Of a stretch of DNA of 14,109 nucleotides, positions 1 to 7,956 are shown piece after piece (the first letter of the stretch is position 1; each line of letters starts with the position of its first letter). Position numbers and translations under genes: made by a program. The notes under the pieces were generated by a model. It searched no databases and was not told where the DNA came from. It worked only from the letters and a program-made list of their open reading frames with translations. This stretch comes from Candidatus Pelagibacter sp. (GTDB lineage Bacteria; Pseudomonadota; Alphaproteobacteria; Pelagibacterales; Pelagibacteraceae), in assembly GCA_028222435.1 (NCBI GenBank), contig JAOIST010000012.1, positions 1 to 14,109 of the forward strand. The letters run 5' to 3'.

Positions 1-1
1 A

Positions 2-544
2 AGTCTAGATATAATTATTAGTGTTGTAAGTAGCCTTGCTAATTCTGGGTTAACATTAGTAAAATCAGATAATAATTTAAGTTTATATTTTTTATTAATT
101 ACAATTATTGGAGGATCAATAATATCTAATACATCAGGTATTAAGTTAACAAGATTTTATATTTTATTAAAAATTACTTCTTCTGAAATTATCAAGCTAA
201 TAAGCCCGAATAGTGTTATTAAAAAAACAATCTTTAATTCAGAAAAAAAAATATCTGATGACAATATAAAAATATCTTTTCTTATATTTATATCATTTTT
301 CTTAAGCTTATTTATTTTATCGAGTTTACTAGTTATAGATAATCTTGGTTTTGAAAAATCTTTTAAATTATCAATATTAACTCTTACAAATACAGTAAAT
401 TCTGAAATGTTTAATATGCAGAACATAAATTTTTCCAATCTATTAACATCCTCAAAAATTAGTTTAATATTATTTATGATAATTGGAAAAATTGAGTTAA
501 TATCTATTTTTTTAATTTTCAAAAAAATAATATTTAAAAATTAA
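2..544 (+). CDS. TrkH/KtrB-family potassium uptake channel subunit, C-terminal part (5' end outside window)
   Basis: An open frame enters from the left edge and encodes about 180 residues to a TAA at 542-544. It matches the last third of the TrkH/TrkG/KtrB K+ transporter family. A pore-loop-like stretch (LANSGL, around residues 13-18) is followed by the characteristic membrane-entry segment GGS-x4-TSGIKLTR (from about residue 37). Next come a charged cytoplasmic stretch, a membrane helix, a fourth pore-loop candidate (LTNTVNSE) and the family's terminal GKIELISI element, which matches GRLEI in typical TrkH. The protein should sit in the inner membrane and admit K+, normally with a TrkA partner not seen here. 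The fourth loop has V where most family members have the selectivity-filter glycine. The stop overlaps the gpsA start by one base (TAATG), so the two are probably co-translated. The family call is fairly secure; Trk versus Ktr subtype cannot be settled from this fragment. Confidence 0.8.
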   Translation, partial: SLDIIISVVSSLANSGLTLVKSDNNLSLYFLLITIIGGSIISNTSGIKLTRFYILLKITSSEIIKLISPNSVIKKTIFNSEKKISDDNIKISFLIFISFFLSLFILSSLLVIDNLGFEKSFKLSILTLTNTVNSEMFNMQNINFSNLLTSSKISLILFMIIGKIELISIFLIFKKIIFKN

Positions 545-1590
545 TGGCAAAAATTGTAATTATTGGCGCAGGTGCAATGGGTTCCGCTTTTGCTTTACCC
601 TGTTTAGATAATAATCATGATATTAATATTGTAGGAACTCATTTAGAAAATGAGTTTATCGATCAATTAAAAAAAAATAATAATTTACACCCAGGCTTAA
701 ACACGAAGATTCCTCAAGAAATAAAGATATTAAAGTTTGAAAAATTTGACGAACTATTAAAATCCAATGTGGACTTAATTGTTCTTGGTATTAGCTCAAA
801 AGGAATAGAGTGGGTGGCCGATCAATTAAGCAGGCTGTATAAAGCTGGTAAAATTCCAAAATTATTGATGCTTACAAAAGGTCTAAGTATTTATAATAAT
901 AAATATGAATTATTAGTTGATAAACTCGAGAGACTTTTAGCAGATAGAGGAGTCCAGAAAGTGGATATTTCAGCTGTTGGTGGGCCATGTCTAGCAGCAG
1001 GATTAGCTAATAGAGTTCATAGCAGCGTCGTTATAGCAAACAAAGATATGCAAACTGCAAAAAAAATTGCAGATATGCTTAATACAAATTATTATCACAC
1101 ATCGTATTCAGATGATTTAAATGGTGTAGAGGTTTCTGCTGCCATTAAAAATATTTTTTCTATGGCCGTAGGTGCAGCCAAAGGATTGTGTAGTCAAAAT
1201 GTTTCTAACGAAGTAAGAGAAAAAAATTATTTAAATACAGCCTCTGCTTTAATTAAACAATCAATCCATGAAATGGAAATATTTGTCGAACATTTAAAAG
1301 GTAAAAAAGAAACTGTTAAAGGACTGGCTGGTCTTGGAGATCTATATGTAAGTTCTGGCGGAGGCAGAAATGCTAAAATGGGAGCTTATATTGGTGAAGG
1401 GCTGACTTTTACTGATGCAAAAAAAACAAAGATGGAAAAAGTAACAGTTGAAGGGGCAGATCTTGCTAAAGAAATTGCAAAAAAAGTAAATGAAGATTTT
1501 GATCAAAAAAAATTGCCTTTAATGTTAGGTATGATTAATGCAATTGTTGATGACAAAAAACTTGAATTAGACTGGGAGTCTTTTAGATGA
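544..1590 (+). CDS. gpsA: NAD(P)-dependent glycerol-3-phosphate dehydrogenase
   Basis: Soluble cytoplasmic enzyme interconverting sn-glycerol 3-phosphate and dihydroxyacetone phosphate. The 348 residues are close to the usual 330-350. Visible elements are the Rossmann loop GAGAMG (8-13), TKGL with K112, a GGP turn (146-148), the AAIKN motif with likely catalytic K202, GLAGLGDL with D266, and the substrate-binding R275-N276. The central GPCLAAGLANRVHS stretch departs from the usual GPSFA pattern, so this may be a specialised paralogue. The ATG overlaps the upstream TAA by one base, and the 3' end overlaps glpK (ATGA). No Shine-Dalgarno is visible, so coupling probably drives initiation. GpsA usually works in the biosynthetic direction to supply phospholipid backbone. 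Here, next to glycerol kinase and with no membrane-bound glpD in view, I infer that it oxidises glycerol 3-phosphate made by GlpK. Direction and cofactor preference cannot be read from the sequence. Confidence 0.93.
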   Translation: MAKIVIIGAGAMGSAFALPCLDNNHDINIVGTHLENEFIDQLKKNNNLHPGLNTKIPQEIKILKFEKFDELLKSNVDLIVLGISSKGIEWVADQLSRLYKAGKIPKLLMLTKGLSIYNNKYELLVDKLERLLADRGVQKVDISAVGGPCLAAGLANRVHSSVVIANKDMQTAKKIADMLNTNYYHTSYSDDLNGVEVSAAIKNIFSMAVGAAKGLCSQNVSNEVREKNYLNTASALIKQSIHEMEIFVEHLKGKKETVKGLAGLGDLYVSSGGGRNAKMGAYIGEGLTFTDAKKTKMEKVTVEGADLAKEIAKKVNEDFDQKKLPLMLGMINAIVDDKKLELDWESFR

Positions 1591-3068
1591 AAAAATTTAT
1601 AATCTCGATCGATCAAGGAACCACATCAAGTAGAGCTATACTTTTCGATTTGAAAGGTAAACCAGTTTACTCTTCTCAAAAAGAATTCACACAATTTTTT
1701 CCCAACAGCGGTTGGGTAGAACACAACCCAGAAGAAATATGGAATACAACAAAAAAAGTTTTAAAAGATGTAATTCAAAAAGCAAAACGCATAAAAGGAA
1801 AAGTATTAACAATTGGCATCACAAATCAAAGAGAAACAACTGTTCTTTGGGACAAAAAAACAGGTAAACCAGTTTACAATGCAATTGTTTGGCAAGACAG
1901 AAGACAAGAAGAGTATTGTGAAAAATTAAGAAAACAAAATAAAGAAACTTTAATTTTTAATCGAACTGGTCTTTTAATTGACTCTTATTTCTCTGGAATG
2001 AAAATTAAATGGATCTTAGATAATGTCCCTAAAGCAAAATTACTAATGAATAAAAAACAGTTATTATTCGGAACAATTGATAGCTTTTTGATTTGGAGAT
2101 TTACTAAAGGCAAAGTTCATGCAACTGACGCAACAAATGCTAGCAGAACAATGATTTATAATATTACATCTAACAAATGGGATGATAAAATATTAAACCT
2201 GCTCAAAATTAAAAAACATATTCTTCCAGAAGTCAAAGATTGTGCTGATGATTATGGATCTACACATTCTTCTATAACAGGAAAATCGATTTCAATTAGT
2301 GGAGTAGTAGGTGACCAGCAATCAGCAACAATAGGGCAGTGTTGTTTTGAGCCTGGCTCTTTGAAGAGTACATATGGAACTGGAGCATTTGTTCTCTTAA
2401 ATACAGGTAATAAAATTATCTATTCAAAAAATAGATTATTAACAACTATTGCTTATAGAATTAAAGGTAAAACCACTTATGCAATGGAAGGATCTATTTT
2501 TATTGCTGGAGCTGGGGTTCAGTGGCTTCGAGATAGAATGAAATTTTTTAAAAAGGCTCCTGAAACAGAAAAAATTATTAAATCTTTAAAAAATAATAGT
2601 GATGTTTATCTAGTTCCAGCTTTCACTGGTTTAGGTGCTCCATATTGGGATTCTAACTCACGAGGAGTATTAAGTGGTTTGACTAGAGACACAGGACCAA
2701 AAGAAATAATCAGAGCAACCGTTGAGTCTGTAGCTTATCAAACTCATGATTTGTTTGAGGCCATGAAACATGACGGTTTAAGACCAAGATTAGTTAAAGT
2801 TGATGGTGGAATGGTAATGAATAACTGGTTCTCACAGTTTTTATCTGATGTAGTAAACGTTGGAGTTTTGAGACCTAAAGTTCAGGAAACGACGGCTTTG
2901 GGTGCCGCATTTATGGCAGGTCTTCAAATAGGAGTTTATAAATCTTTAAGCGATATTTCCAAAAATTGGGCCTTAGATAAAAAATTCAGTCCTAAGATGA
3001 AAAATAATAATAGAGCAAAGCTACTCAAAGGTTGGTCTAAAGCCATCAAAAGAACTTTGATCAACTAA
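1587..3068 (+). CDS. glpK: Glycerol kinase
   Basis: Cytoplasmic FGGY-family kinase converting glycerol and ATP to sn-glycerol 3-phosphate, which traps imported glycerol in the cell. It has 493 residues; E. coli GlpK has 502. Motifs run in order: the N-terminal phosphate loop DQGTTSSR (9-16), glycerol-binding NQRETT with R82-E83, VWQDRR (101-106), DATNASRT, the VGDQQSA segment carrying catalytic base D243, the STYGTGAF adenosine/phosphate loop (261-268), the FTGLGAPYWD signature, the VDGGM loop, and ETTALGAAFMAGL near the C terminus. It starts with ATG inside the end of gpsA (ATGA overlap), so the pair is translationally coupled. It ends 95 bases before glpV. The three genes trkH-gpsA-glpK look like one transcript, separate from the transporter unit that follows. 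The assignment is very firm within the FGGY family because the whole set of glycerol-kinase motifs is present. Confidence 0.97.
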   Translation: MKKFIISIDQGTTSSRAILFDLKGKPVYSSQKEFTQFFPNSGWVEHNPEEIWNTTKKVLKDVIQKAKRIKGKVLTIGITNQRETTVLWDKKTGKPVYNAIVWQDRRQEEYCEKLRKQNKETLIFNRTGLLIDSYFSGMKIKWILDNVPKAKLLMNKKQLLFGTIDSFLIWRFTKGKVHATDATNASRTMIYNITSNKWDDKILNLLKIKKHILPEVKDCADDYGSTHSSITGKSISISGVVGDQQSATIGQCCFEPGSLKSTYGTGAFVLLNTGNKIIYSKNRLLTTIAYRIKGKTTYAMEGSIFIAGAGVQWLRDRMKFFKKAPETEKIIKSLKNNSDVYLVPAFTGLGAPYWDSNSRGVLSGLTRDTGPKEIIRATVESVAYQTHDLFEAMKHDGLRPRLVKVDGGMVMNNWFSQFLSDVVNVGVLRPKVQETTALGAAFMAGLQIGVYKSLSDISKNWALDKKFSPKMKNNNRAKLLKGWSKAIKRTLIN

Positions 3069-3080
3069 TTCTATTAAAAG

Positions 3081-3108
3081 TTGTATTAATTAATTCTTTA
3101 CTTATAAT
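3081..3108 (+). promoter_or_regulatory. Predicted sigma70-type promoter for the glycerol transporter unit
   Basis: The sequence reads TTGTAT (3081-3086), 16 bases, then a perfect TATAAT (3103-3108), in the 95-base gap between glpK and glpV. Transcription would start near 3115, leaving a leader of about 50 bases. AT-rich DNA often produces -10-like matches, but the perfect box, acceptable spacing and position upstream of a gene with its own strong ribosome binding site support this one. No clear GlpR-type operator was recognised. Confidence 0.6.
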
Positions 3109-3153
3109 CACTTTTTTGGTCAAATTCTCTTAATAATAATCAAATAACACAAC

Positions 3154-3159
3154 GGGGGA
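3154..3159 (+). promoter_or_regulatory. Strong ribosome binding site for glpV
   Basis: A GGGGGA run lies five bases before the ATG at 3164. It is the only purine-rich Shine-Dalgarno-like site directly upstream of a start in this window; the other starts rely on overlaps or bare AT-rich leaders. It fixes the glpV start and fits the very high expression expected of a periplasmic binding protein. Confidence 0.7.
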
Positions 3160-3163
3160 AATA

Positions 3164-4894
3164 ATGATTAAGATAATAAAAAATATTTTAGCTGTTGCTG
3201 TTTCATTTTCAATCGTAACTATTTCTAGTGCTTTTGCAGACGGTCATATGGCTGCAATCAAGAAATGGTCTAATGGGGAATTTAGTCTTTCAACTTTATC
3301 TGCAAGTGATAGAGAAAAAGAACTAGAGTGGTTCCACAATGCTGCTAAGCCGTTCAAAGGAATGTCTTTAAAAGTAGTATCTGAAGGAATACCAACTCAC
3401 GTGTATGAGTCTAAAACTCTTACAAAAGCGTTTGAAGATATAACTGGCATCAAAGTACAACACCAAATCATCGGAGAAGGTGATGTTGTAATGGCTGTTC
3501 AAACACAAATGCAAACTAACGTAAGTATTTACGATGCATATGTTAATGACTCAGACTTAATTGGTACGCATGCGCGTATGCAACAAGCTGTAAACTTAAC
3601 TGAATGGATGAAAGGTGAAGGTAAAGATGTAACTTTACCAACATTAGATTTAGATGACTTTATAGGACTACAATTTACTACAGGTCCAGATGGAAATCTT
3701 TATCAACTACCAGACCAACAATTTGCTAACCTTTATTGGTTTAGAAAAGATTGGTTTGATAGACCTGAAATCCAAAAAGCATTTAAGAAAAAATATGGTT
3801 ATGATTTAGGTGTTCCAGTAAACTGGTCAGCTTATGAAGATATAGCTAAATTCTTTTCAGAAGATGTTAAAAATATTGATGGCGTAAGAATATATGGCCA
3901 CATGGACTACGGTAAAAGAGCTCCAGACTTAGGATGGAGAATGACTGATGCGTGGTTATCAATGGCTGGTGCAGGAAGTAAAGGACTACCAAACGGAGTT
4001 CCAGTAGATGAGTGGGGAATTCGAATGGAACCAGGTTCTTGTAATCCAGTAGGTGCCAACGTATCAAGAGGTGGAGCTACTAATGGCCCTGCCGCTGTAT
4101 ACGCAATTAGAAAATGGGATGAATGGTTAAGAGCTTACGCACCTCCGGGAGCAGCAGCTATGGACTTTTATCAGTCTTTACCATCTCTTTCTTCAGGAAA
4201 TGTTGCTCAACAAATTTTCTGGTACACTGCTTTCACAGCTTCTTTAGTAGGAAAAGATCCTAACAATAAAGTAGTTGATGCAAACGGTATGCCTTTATGG
4301 AGAATGGGCCCATCGCCAAAAGGACCTTATTGGGAACAAGGTATGAAGCTTGGATATCAAGACGTTGGATCATGGACAATGTTTAAGTCTACTCCAGTTG
4401 ATAGAAGAAAAGCTGCATGGTTGTACGCTCAATTTACAGTTTCAAAAACTGTATCTCTTAAAAAAGCAGATGTTGGTTTAACATTCGTAAGAAAAAGTAC
4501 TGTTAACGACAAACACTTTACTAAGAGAGCTCCTGAACTTGGTGGACTTATTGAGTTCTATAGATCAAAAAATAGAAATGTTTGGTCACCAACAGGTATC
4601 AACGTTCCAGATTATCCGAAGCTAGCACAATTATGGTGGCAGCATATCGGAGAAGTTAACTCTGGCACATTTACACCACAACAAACTATGGATCGTCTTG
4701 CAGATGAGATGGACTTAGTTATGTCTCGTATGGAAGCTGCTGACAAAGGTAGTAACGCATACGGTGGATGTGGACCTAGACTTAATAAACCAAGAGAAGC
4801 ATCTTATTGGTTGAAAAAAGCTGGTTCGCCTAAAGCCAAAGTTAACGAAAAACCTAAAGGAAAAACCGTAGCATTTAAAGACGCTTGGAAATAA
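3164..4894 (+). CDS. glpV: Periplasmic glycerol-binding protein of ABC transporter (GlpV type)
   Basis: Extracellular solute-binding protein (family 1 fold) that captures glycerol in the periplasm for the GlpPQ-GlpST importer. A clear Sec signal peptide covers residues 1-25: lysines at 3 and 6, a hydrophobic core, and an AFA|D cleavage site. The mature part of about 550 residues is much longer than common sugar-binding proteins (about 400), as is typical of the rhizobial GlpV group. There appear to be only two cysteines, C293 and C536, both in the mature part, so a periplasmic disulfide is plausible. The segment GDVVMAVQTQMQT and the YDAYVNDSD stretch match the ligand-cleft half of this family by eye. 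Its own promoter, a strong ribosome binding site and a hairpin just after the stop all suggest it is made in excess over the membrane components. The substrate is assigned from operon context (glpK, gpsA, DUF2160) and family resemblance; another small polyol is the main alternative. Confidence 0.88.
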   Translation: MIKIIKNILAVAVSFSIVTISSAFADGHMAAIKKWSNGEFSLSTLSASDREKELEWFHNAAKPFKGMSLKVVSEGIPTHVYESKTLTKAFEDITGIKVQHQIIGEGDVVMAVQTQMQTNVSIYDAYVNDSDLIGTHARMQQAVNLTEWMKGEGKDVTLPTLDLDDFIGLQFTTGPDGNLYQLPDQQFANLYWFRKDWFDRPEIQKAFKKKYGYDLGVPVNWSAYEDIAKFFSEDVKNIDGVRIYGHMDYGKRAPDLGWRMTDAWLSMAGAGSKGLPNGVPVDEWGIRMEPGSCNPVGANVSRGGATNGPAAVYAIRKWDEWLRAYAPPGAAAMDFYQSLPSLSSGNVAQQIFWYTAFTASLVGKDPNNKVVDANGMPLWRMGPSPKGPYWEQGMKLGYQDVGSWTMFKSTPVDRRKAAWLYAQFTVSKTVSLKKADVGLTFVRKSTVNDKHFTKRAPELGGLIEFYRSKNRNVWSPTGINVPDYPKLAQLWWQHIGEVNSGTFTPQQTMDRLADEMDLVMSRMEAADKGSNAYGGCGPRLNKPREASYWLKKAGSPKAKVNEKPKGKTVAFKDAWK

Positions 4895-4913
4895 CCTAGG
4901 TTAATCTAAATTT

Positions 4914-4944
4914 AAAAAGGGGGCATTTAATGTCCCCTTTTTTT
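4914..4944 (+). terminator. Intrinsic terminator or attenuator between glpV and glpS
   Basis: A 13-bp stem with a three-base TTA loop: AAAAAGGGGGCAT at 4914-4926 pairs with ATGTCCCCTTTTT at 4930-4942, with one G-T wobble, and the T run continues to 4944. This is a textbook rho-independent terminator shape. It sits 20 bases after glpV and 24 before glpS. The following genes have no obvious promoter of their own, so partial read-through is likely, giving more glpV mRNA than transporter mRNA. The hairpin could also protect the glpV 3' end. Flanking A and T runs would let it act on either strand. Confidence 0.85.
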
Positions 4945-4968
4945 AAAACTAAATTATAAATTTTAAAT

Positions 4969-6033
4969 ATGAGTTTAGAATTAAAAAATATTGAAAAAAA
5001 AGTAGGTATAGAAACTCATATACATTCAACTAATCTAAAATTAGAAAAAAACACTATTAATGTTTTGTTGGGCTCTACACTCGCTGGCAAAACAACTTTA
5101 ATGCAGATCATGGCAGGACTAGATAAGCCTACATCAGGCGAAATTTGGTTTAATGGTGAAAATGTTACTGGCAAAGAAGTTCAAAAAAGAAATTGTTCCA
5201 TGGTTTACCAACAATTTATTAATTATCCTAATTTTACTGTTTTTGAAAATATTGCTTCACCTTTAAAAATCACTGGTGTTAGTTCAGATCAAATTAAAGA
5301 AAAAGTCGGAAAAGTTGCTGAACTTCTTAAATTATCAGAAATGTTAAATAAAAAACCTGATGAATTATCTGGAGGACAACAGCAAAGAACTGCTCTTGCT
5401 AGAGCGCTAGTAAAAGATTCAGATTTAATATTGTTAGATGAACCTTTAGCAAATTTAGATTTCAAACTTCGTGAAGAACTTAGAGAAGAATTACCCAAAT
5501 TATTTGAAGATAGAGATTGTATTGTTGTATATGCAACAACAGAACCTTTGGATGCTTTAATGATAGGTGGAAACACAGCAACATTATTAGAAGGAAATGT
5601 TATTCAGTATGGAAAAACATTAGATGTTTACAACAAACCTGAAAATTTGACTTCAGCAAAAGTATTTAGTGATCCTCCAATGAATATAGCTGAAATAAGC
5701 AAAAGTGGAGAAATGTTTAAATTAACCGATAATAATGTCCAATGGAAATCGAATGTAAAAATTAAAGATGGAAACTATAAAATAGGTATAAGACCCCATA
5801 ACATAACTACATATAAAGAAGGAAAAAATTCAGTTGAAATTAATGGAAAAGTTTTGATTTCCGAATTAAGTGGATCAGAAAGTTTAATTCATTTTACTAA
5901 TGGAAAACATAATTGGGTTTCATTATCAAACGGTATCCAACAAAAAAATATTGGTGAGAATACAAAATTATTTATGAATGTAGATGAGTTTTTATATTTT
6001 GATACAAATAACAGGCTGGTAAATAATGGCTAA
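4969..6033 (+). CDS. glpS: Glycerol ABC transporter ATP-binding protein GlpS
   Basis: Cytoplasmic ATPase subunit of the MalK/UgpC-like group (CUT1 type), 354 residues, with an N-terminal nucleotide-binding domain (1 to about 235) and a C-terminal TOBE/OB-like regulatory domain containing GIRPHNI. Visible motifs are Walker A GSTLAGKT (35-42), with L in place of the usual inner glycine; the Q-loop YQQ; a perfect signature LSGGQ (133-137); Walker B LILLDE with D157-E158; and D-loop LANLD. The switch histidine is replaced: in YATTEPLDA, T191 sits where the family has VTHD. Its own ATP site therefore looks impaired, while its signature can complete the partner's site. It pairs with GlpT. The ATG at 4969 lies after the hairpin without a clear Shine-Dalgarno. 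The end overlaps glpT by 8 bases. The S/T naming follows the rhizobial glp operon order. Confidence 0.92.
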   Translation: MSLELKNIEKKVGIETHIHSTNLKLEKNTINVLLGSTLAGKTTLMQIMAGLDKPTSGEIWFNGENVTGKEVQKRNCSMVYQQFINYPNFTVFENIASPLKITGVSSDQIKEKVGKVAELLKLSEMLNKKPDELSGGQQQRTALARALVKDSDLILLDEPLANLDFKLREELREELPKLFEDRDCIVVYATTEPLDALMIGGNTATLLEGNVIQYGKTLDVYNKPENLTSAKVFSDPPMNIAEISKSGEMFKLTDNNVQWKSNVKIKDGNYKIGIRPHNITTYKEGKNSVEINGKVLISELSGSESLIHFTNGKHNWVSLSNGIQQKNIGENTKLFMNVDEFLYFDTNNRLVNNG

Positions 6034-7090
6034 AATTACTTTAAAAGATTTAAGTCACAGCTATTTAACAAAACAAAATAATGATGCGGACTGGGCATTA
6101 AGAGGAGTTAATATTGATTGGAAAGATGGAGGTGCTTACGCATTGCTAGGTCCATCTGGTTGTGGAAAGACGACATTGTTAAATATTATTTCAGGTTTAT
6201 TAAAACCAACTAAAGGTGAAATTTTATTTGACGATAAAGATGTAACATCTTTAAACCCAGTTGAGCGAGATATTGCGCAGATATTTCAGTTTCCAGTTAT
6301 ATACGATACTATGACTGTTTATGATAATTTAGCATTCCCACTAAAAAATAGAGGTCTTTCTGAAACAGAAATAGACTCGAAAGTTAAAGAGATTGGAGAA
6401 ATGTTAGAGCTGACATCGACTTTAAAGAACAAAGCTGCGGGTTTAACAGCTGATGGAAAACAAAAAATTTCTTTAGGAAGAGGATTAGTGAGATCAGATG
6501 TAAATGTAATTATGTTTGATGAACCTTTAACAGTAATAGATCCTCATTTAAAATGGGTTTTAAGGTCAAAGTTAAAAGAATTACACCAAAAAATTAATCG
6601 AACTATGATTTATGTTACTCACGATCAAATCGAAGCCCTAACTTTTGCAGACCAAGTGGTAGTAATGCATGAAGGTCAAATTGTTCAAACGGGCACACCC
6701 GTAGAGTTATTTGAAAAGCCGAAACACACTTTCGTTGGACATTTTATTGGATCACCAGGAATGAACATTCTTCCTTGTGAAATTAAAAATGGCCAAATTA
6801 ATTTTGAAGGAAAAATATTACCTACTAATACTAGTTTAAAAAAATCTAATTTTAATAAAACTCAAGTTGGAATTAGACCAGAGTTTGTTAATTTTTCAAA
6901 TGAAGGCATTGCTGTTAAAGTAAAAAGAGTAAGTGATACCGGTAGACATAAAGTAATTGATACTGAATGTAGCAGCGGAAGTATTAAAATTTTAGCTAGC
7001 TCATCTACTCAAATACCAAGTGGTAGTGCACATATCACTTTCGATCAAAAATACACTTATGCTTACGGAGATAATTGGATAATTGAATAA
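6026..7090 (+). CDS. glpT: Glycerol ABC transporter ATP-binding protein GlpT
   Basis: Second ATPase of the importer, 354 residues, with the same two-domain plan as GlpS. Walker A is the classical GPSGCGKT (42-49); the Q-loop is IFQF around Q88; Walker B is MFDE with D165-E166; and the switch histidine H199 is intact in YVTHDQIEA. The signature is degenerate: LTADG (140-144) stands where LSGGQ is expected, and the D-loop reads LTVID. The pattern is the mirror image of GlpS, so together they should form one complete ATP site (GlpT Walker motifs and histidine with the GlpS signature) and one defective site. A TOBE-like tail follows, with GIRPEFVNF. The start lies inside the end of glpS, and its TAA shares one base with the glpP ATG. 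It should not be confused with the unrelated E. coli glycerol-3-phosphate antiporter also named GlpT. Confidence 0.92.
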   Translation: MAKITLKDLSHSYLTKQNNDADWALRGVNIDWKDGGAYALLGPSGCGKTTLLNIISGLLKPTKGEILFDDKDVTSLNPVERDIAQIFQFPVIYDTMTVYDNLAFPLKNRGLSETEIDSKVKEIGEMLELTSTLKNKAAGLTADGKQKISLGRGLVRSDVNVIMFDEPLTVIDPHLKWVLRSKLKELHQKINRTMIYVTHDQIEALTFADQVVVMHEGQIVQTGTPVELFEKPKHTFVGHFIGSPGMNILPCEIKNGQINFEGKILPTNTSLKKSNFNKTQVGIRPEFVNFSNEGIAVKVKRVSDTGRHKVIDTECSSGSIKILASSSTQIPSGSAHITFDQKYTYAYGDNWIIE

Positions 7091-7956
7091 TGAATAAAAC
7101 TCTTAATCAAAAAGCTTGGTATTTTGTTATTCCAGTATTCGTATTGGTTGCTTTTAATGCAGTGGTTCCATTAATGACTGTTGTAAATTATTCTTTTCAA
7201 GAAACTTTTGGAAGTAACGTTTTTGCGTGGGAGGGCACTAGATGGTTTAAAGAAATTTTACATTCGGAGAGATTCCATGCATCTTTGGGCAGACAAGCAA
7301 TTTTTACTTTTATTATTTTATTAATACAACTGCCATTAGGTATAGCAATTGCTTTAACTATGCCTAAAAAAGGTTGGGGTGTTCCGGTTTGTTTGATTTT
7401 AATGTCTATGCCGCTGCTAATTCCTTGGAATGTTGTAGGAGCTATGTGGAATATATTTGCTTTACCAGAAATAGGTTTCCTTGGAAATTCTCTGAATTCA
7501 CTGGGATTTGATTATAATTTTACACAACAAAGTGGAGATGCGTGGTTTACAACTATTCTTATGGATGTTTGGCATTGGACTTCTTTAGTAGTTCTTTTAT
7601 CTTACGCAGGTTTAAATTCAATACAGCCAGCCTATTATCAAGCCGCAGAAATAGATGGTGCTAGTAGATGGGATATTTTTAGATATATCGAACTGCCTAA
7701 AATGAAAAAAGTTTTAACTTTAGCTATACTTTTAAGATTTATGGATAGCTTTATGATTTATACAGAACCATTCGTTTTAACTGGCGGTGGACCTGGTAAC
7801 GCAACAAACTTTCTATCATTAGATCTAGTTAAAATGGCTTTAGGTCAATTTGATCTTGGCCCTGCTGCTGCAATGTCACTTATTTATTTTTTAATTGTAC
7901 TTTTAATATGTTGGGTCTTTTATAGCCTAATGATGAGAGATGAGGGTAGATCATGA
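7090..7956 (+). CDS. glpP: Glycerol ABC transporter permease GlpP
   Basis: Inner-membrane permease of the MalF/UgpA-like type, 288 residues, with six predicted membrane helices: roughly 10-33, 70-91, 96-124, 152-175, 207-226 and 257-282. The coupling-helix EAA motif is well kept at 184-203 (QAAEIDGASRWDIFRYIELP), with the expected EID-G and downstream LP. It docks on the ATPase pair. With GlpQ it forms the translocation path that receives glycerol from GlpV. The start ATG overlaps the glpT stop (TAATG), and the stop overlaps the glpQ start (ATGA), so the membrane subunits should be made in matched amounts. Membrane-protein family and position in the operon make the assignment secure; the specific substrate is inferred from neighbours. 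Confidence 0.93.
   Translation: MNKTLNQKAWYFVIPVFVLVAFNAVVPLMTVVNYSFQETFGSNVFAWEGTRWFKEILHSERFHASLGRQAIFTFIILLIQLPLGIAIALTMPKKGWGVPVCLILMSMPLLIPWNVVGAMWNIFALPEIGFLGNSLNSLGFDYNFTQQSGDAWFTTILMDVWHWTSLVVLLSYAGLNSIQPAYYQAAEIDGASRWDIFRYIELPKMKKVLTLAILLRFMDSFMIYTEPFVLTGGGPGNATNFLSLDLVKMALGQFDLGPAAAMSLIYFLIVLLICWVFYSLMMRDEGRS

Noticed and set aside
157..522. 121-codon minus-strand open frame
   Set aside because: It lies antisense to the trkH fragment, whose plus-strand frame shows clear family motifs; the product is low-complexity Ile/Asn/Lys-rich.
3069..3163. Leader riboswitch or GlpR operator upstream of glpV
   Set aside because: The leader after the predicted start is only about 50 bases with no stable fold seen, and the TTAATTAA repeats are too simple to call an operator.
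3867..4067. 66-codon minus-strand open frame
   Set aside because: It is antisense inside glpV, with no start signal and no recognisable domain.
5289..5576. 95-codon minus-strand open frame
   Set aside because: It is antisense to the glpS signature and Walker B region; the open frame is a by-product of that coding sequence.
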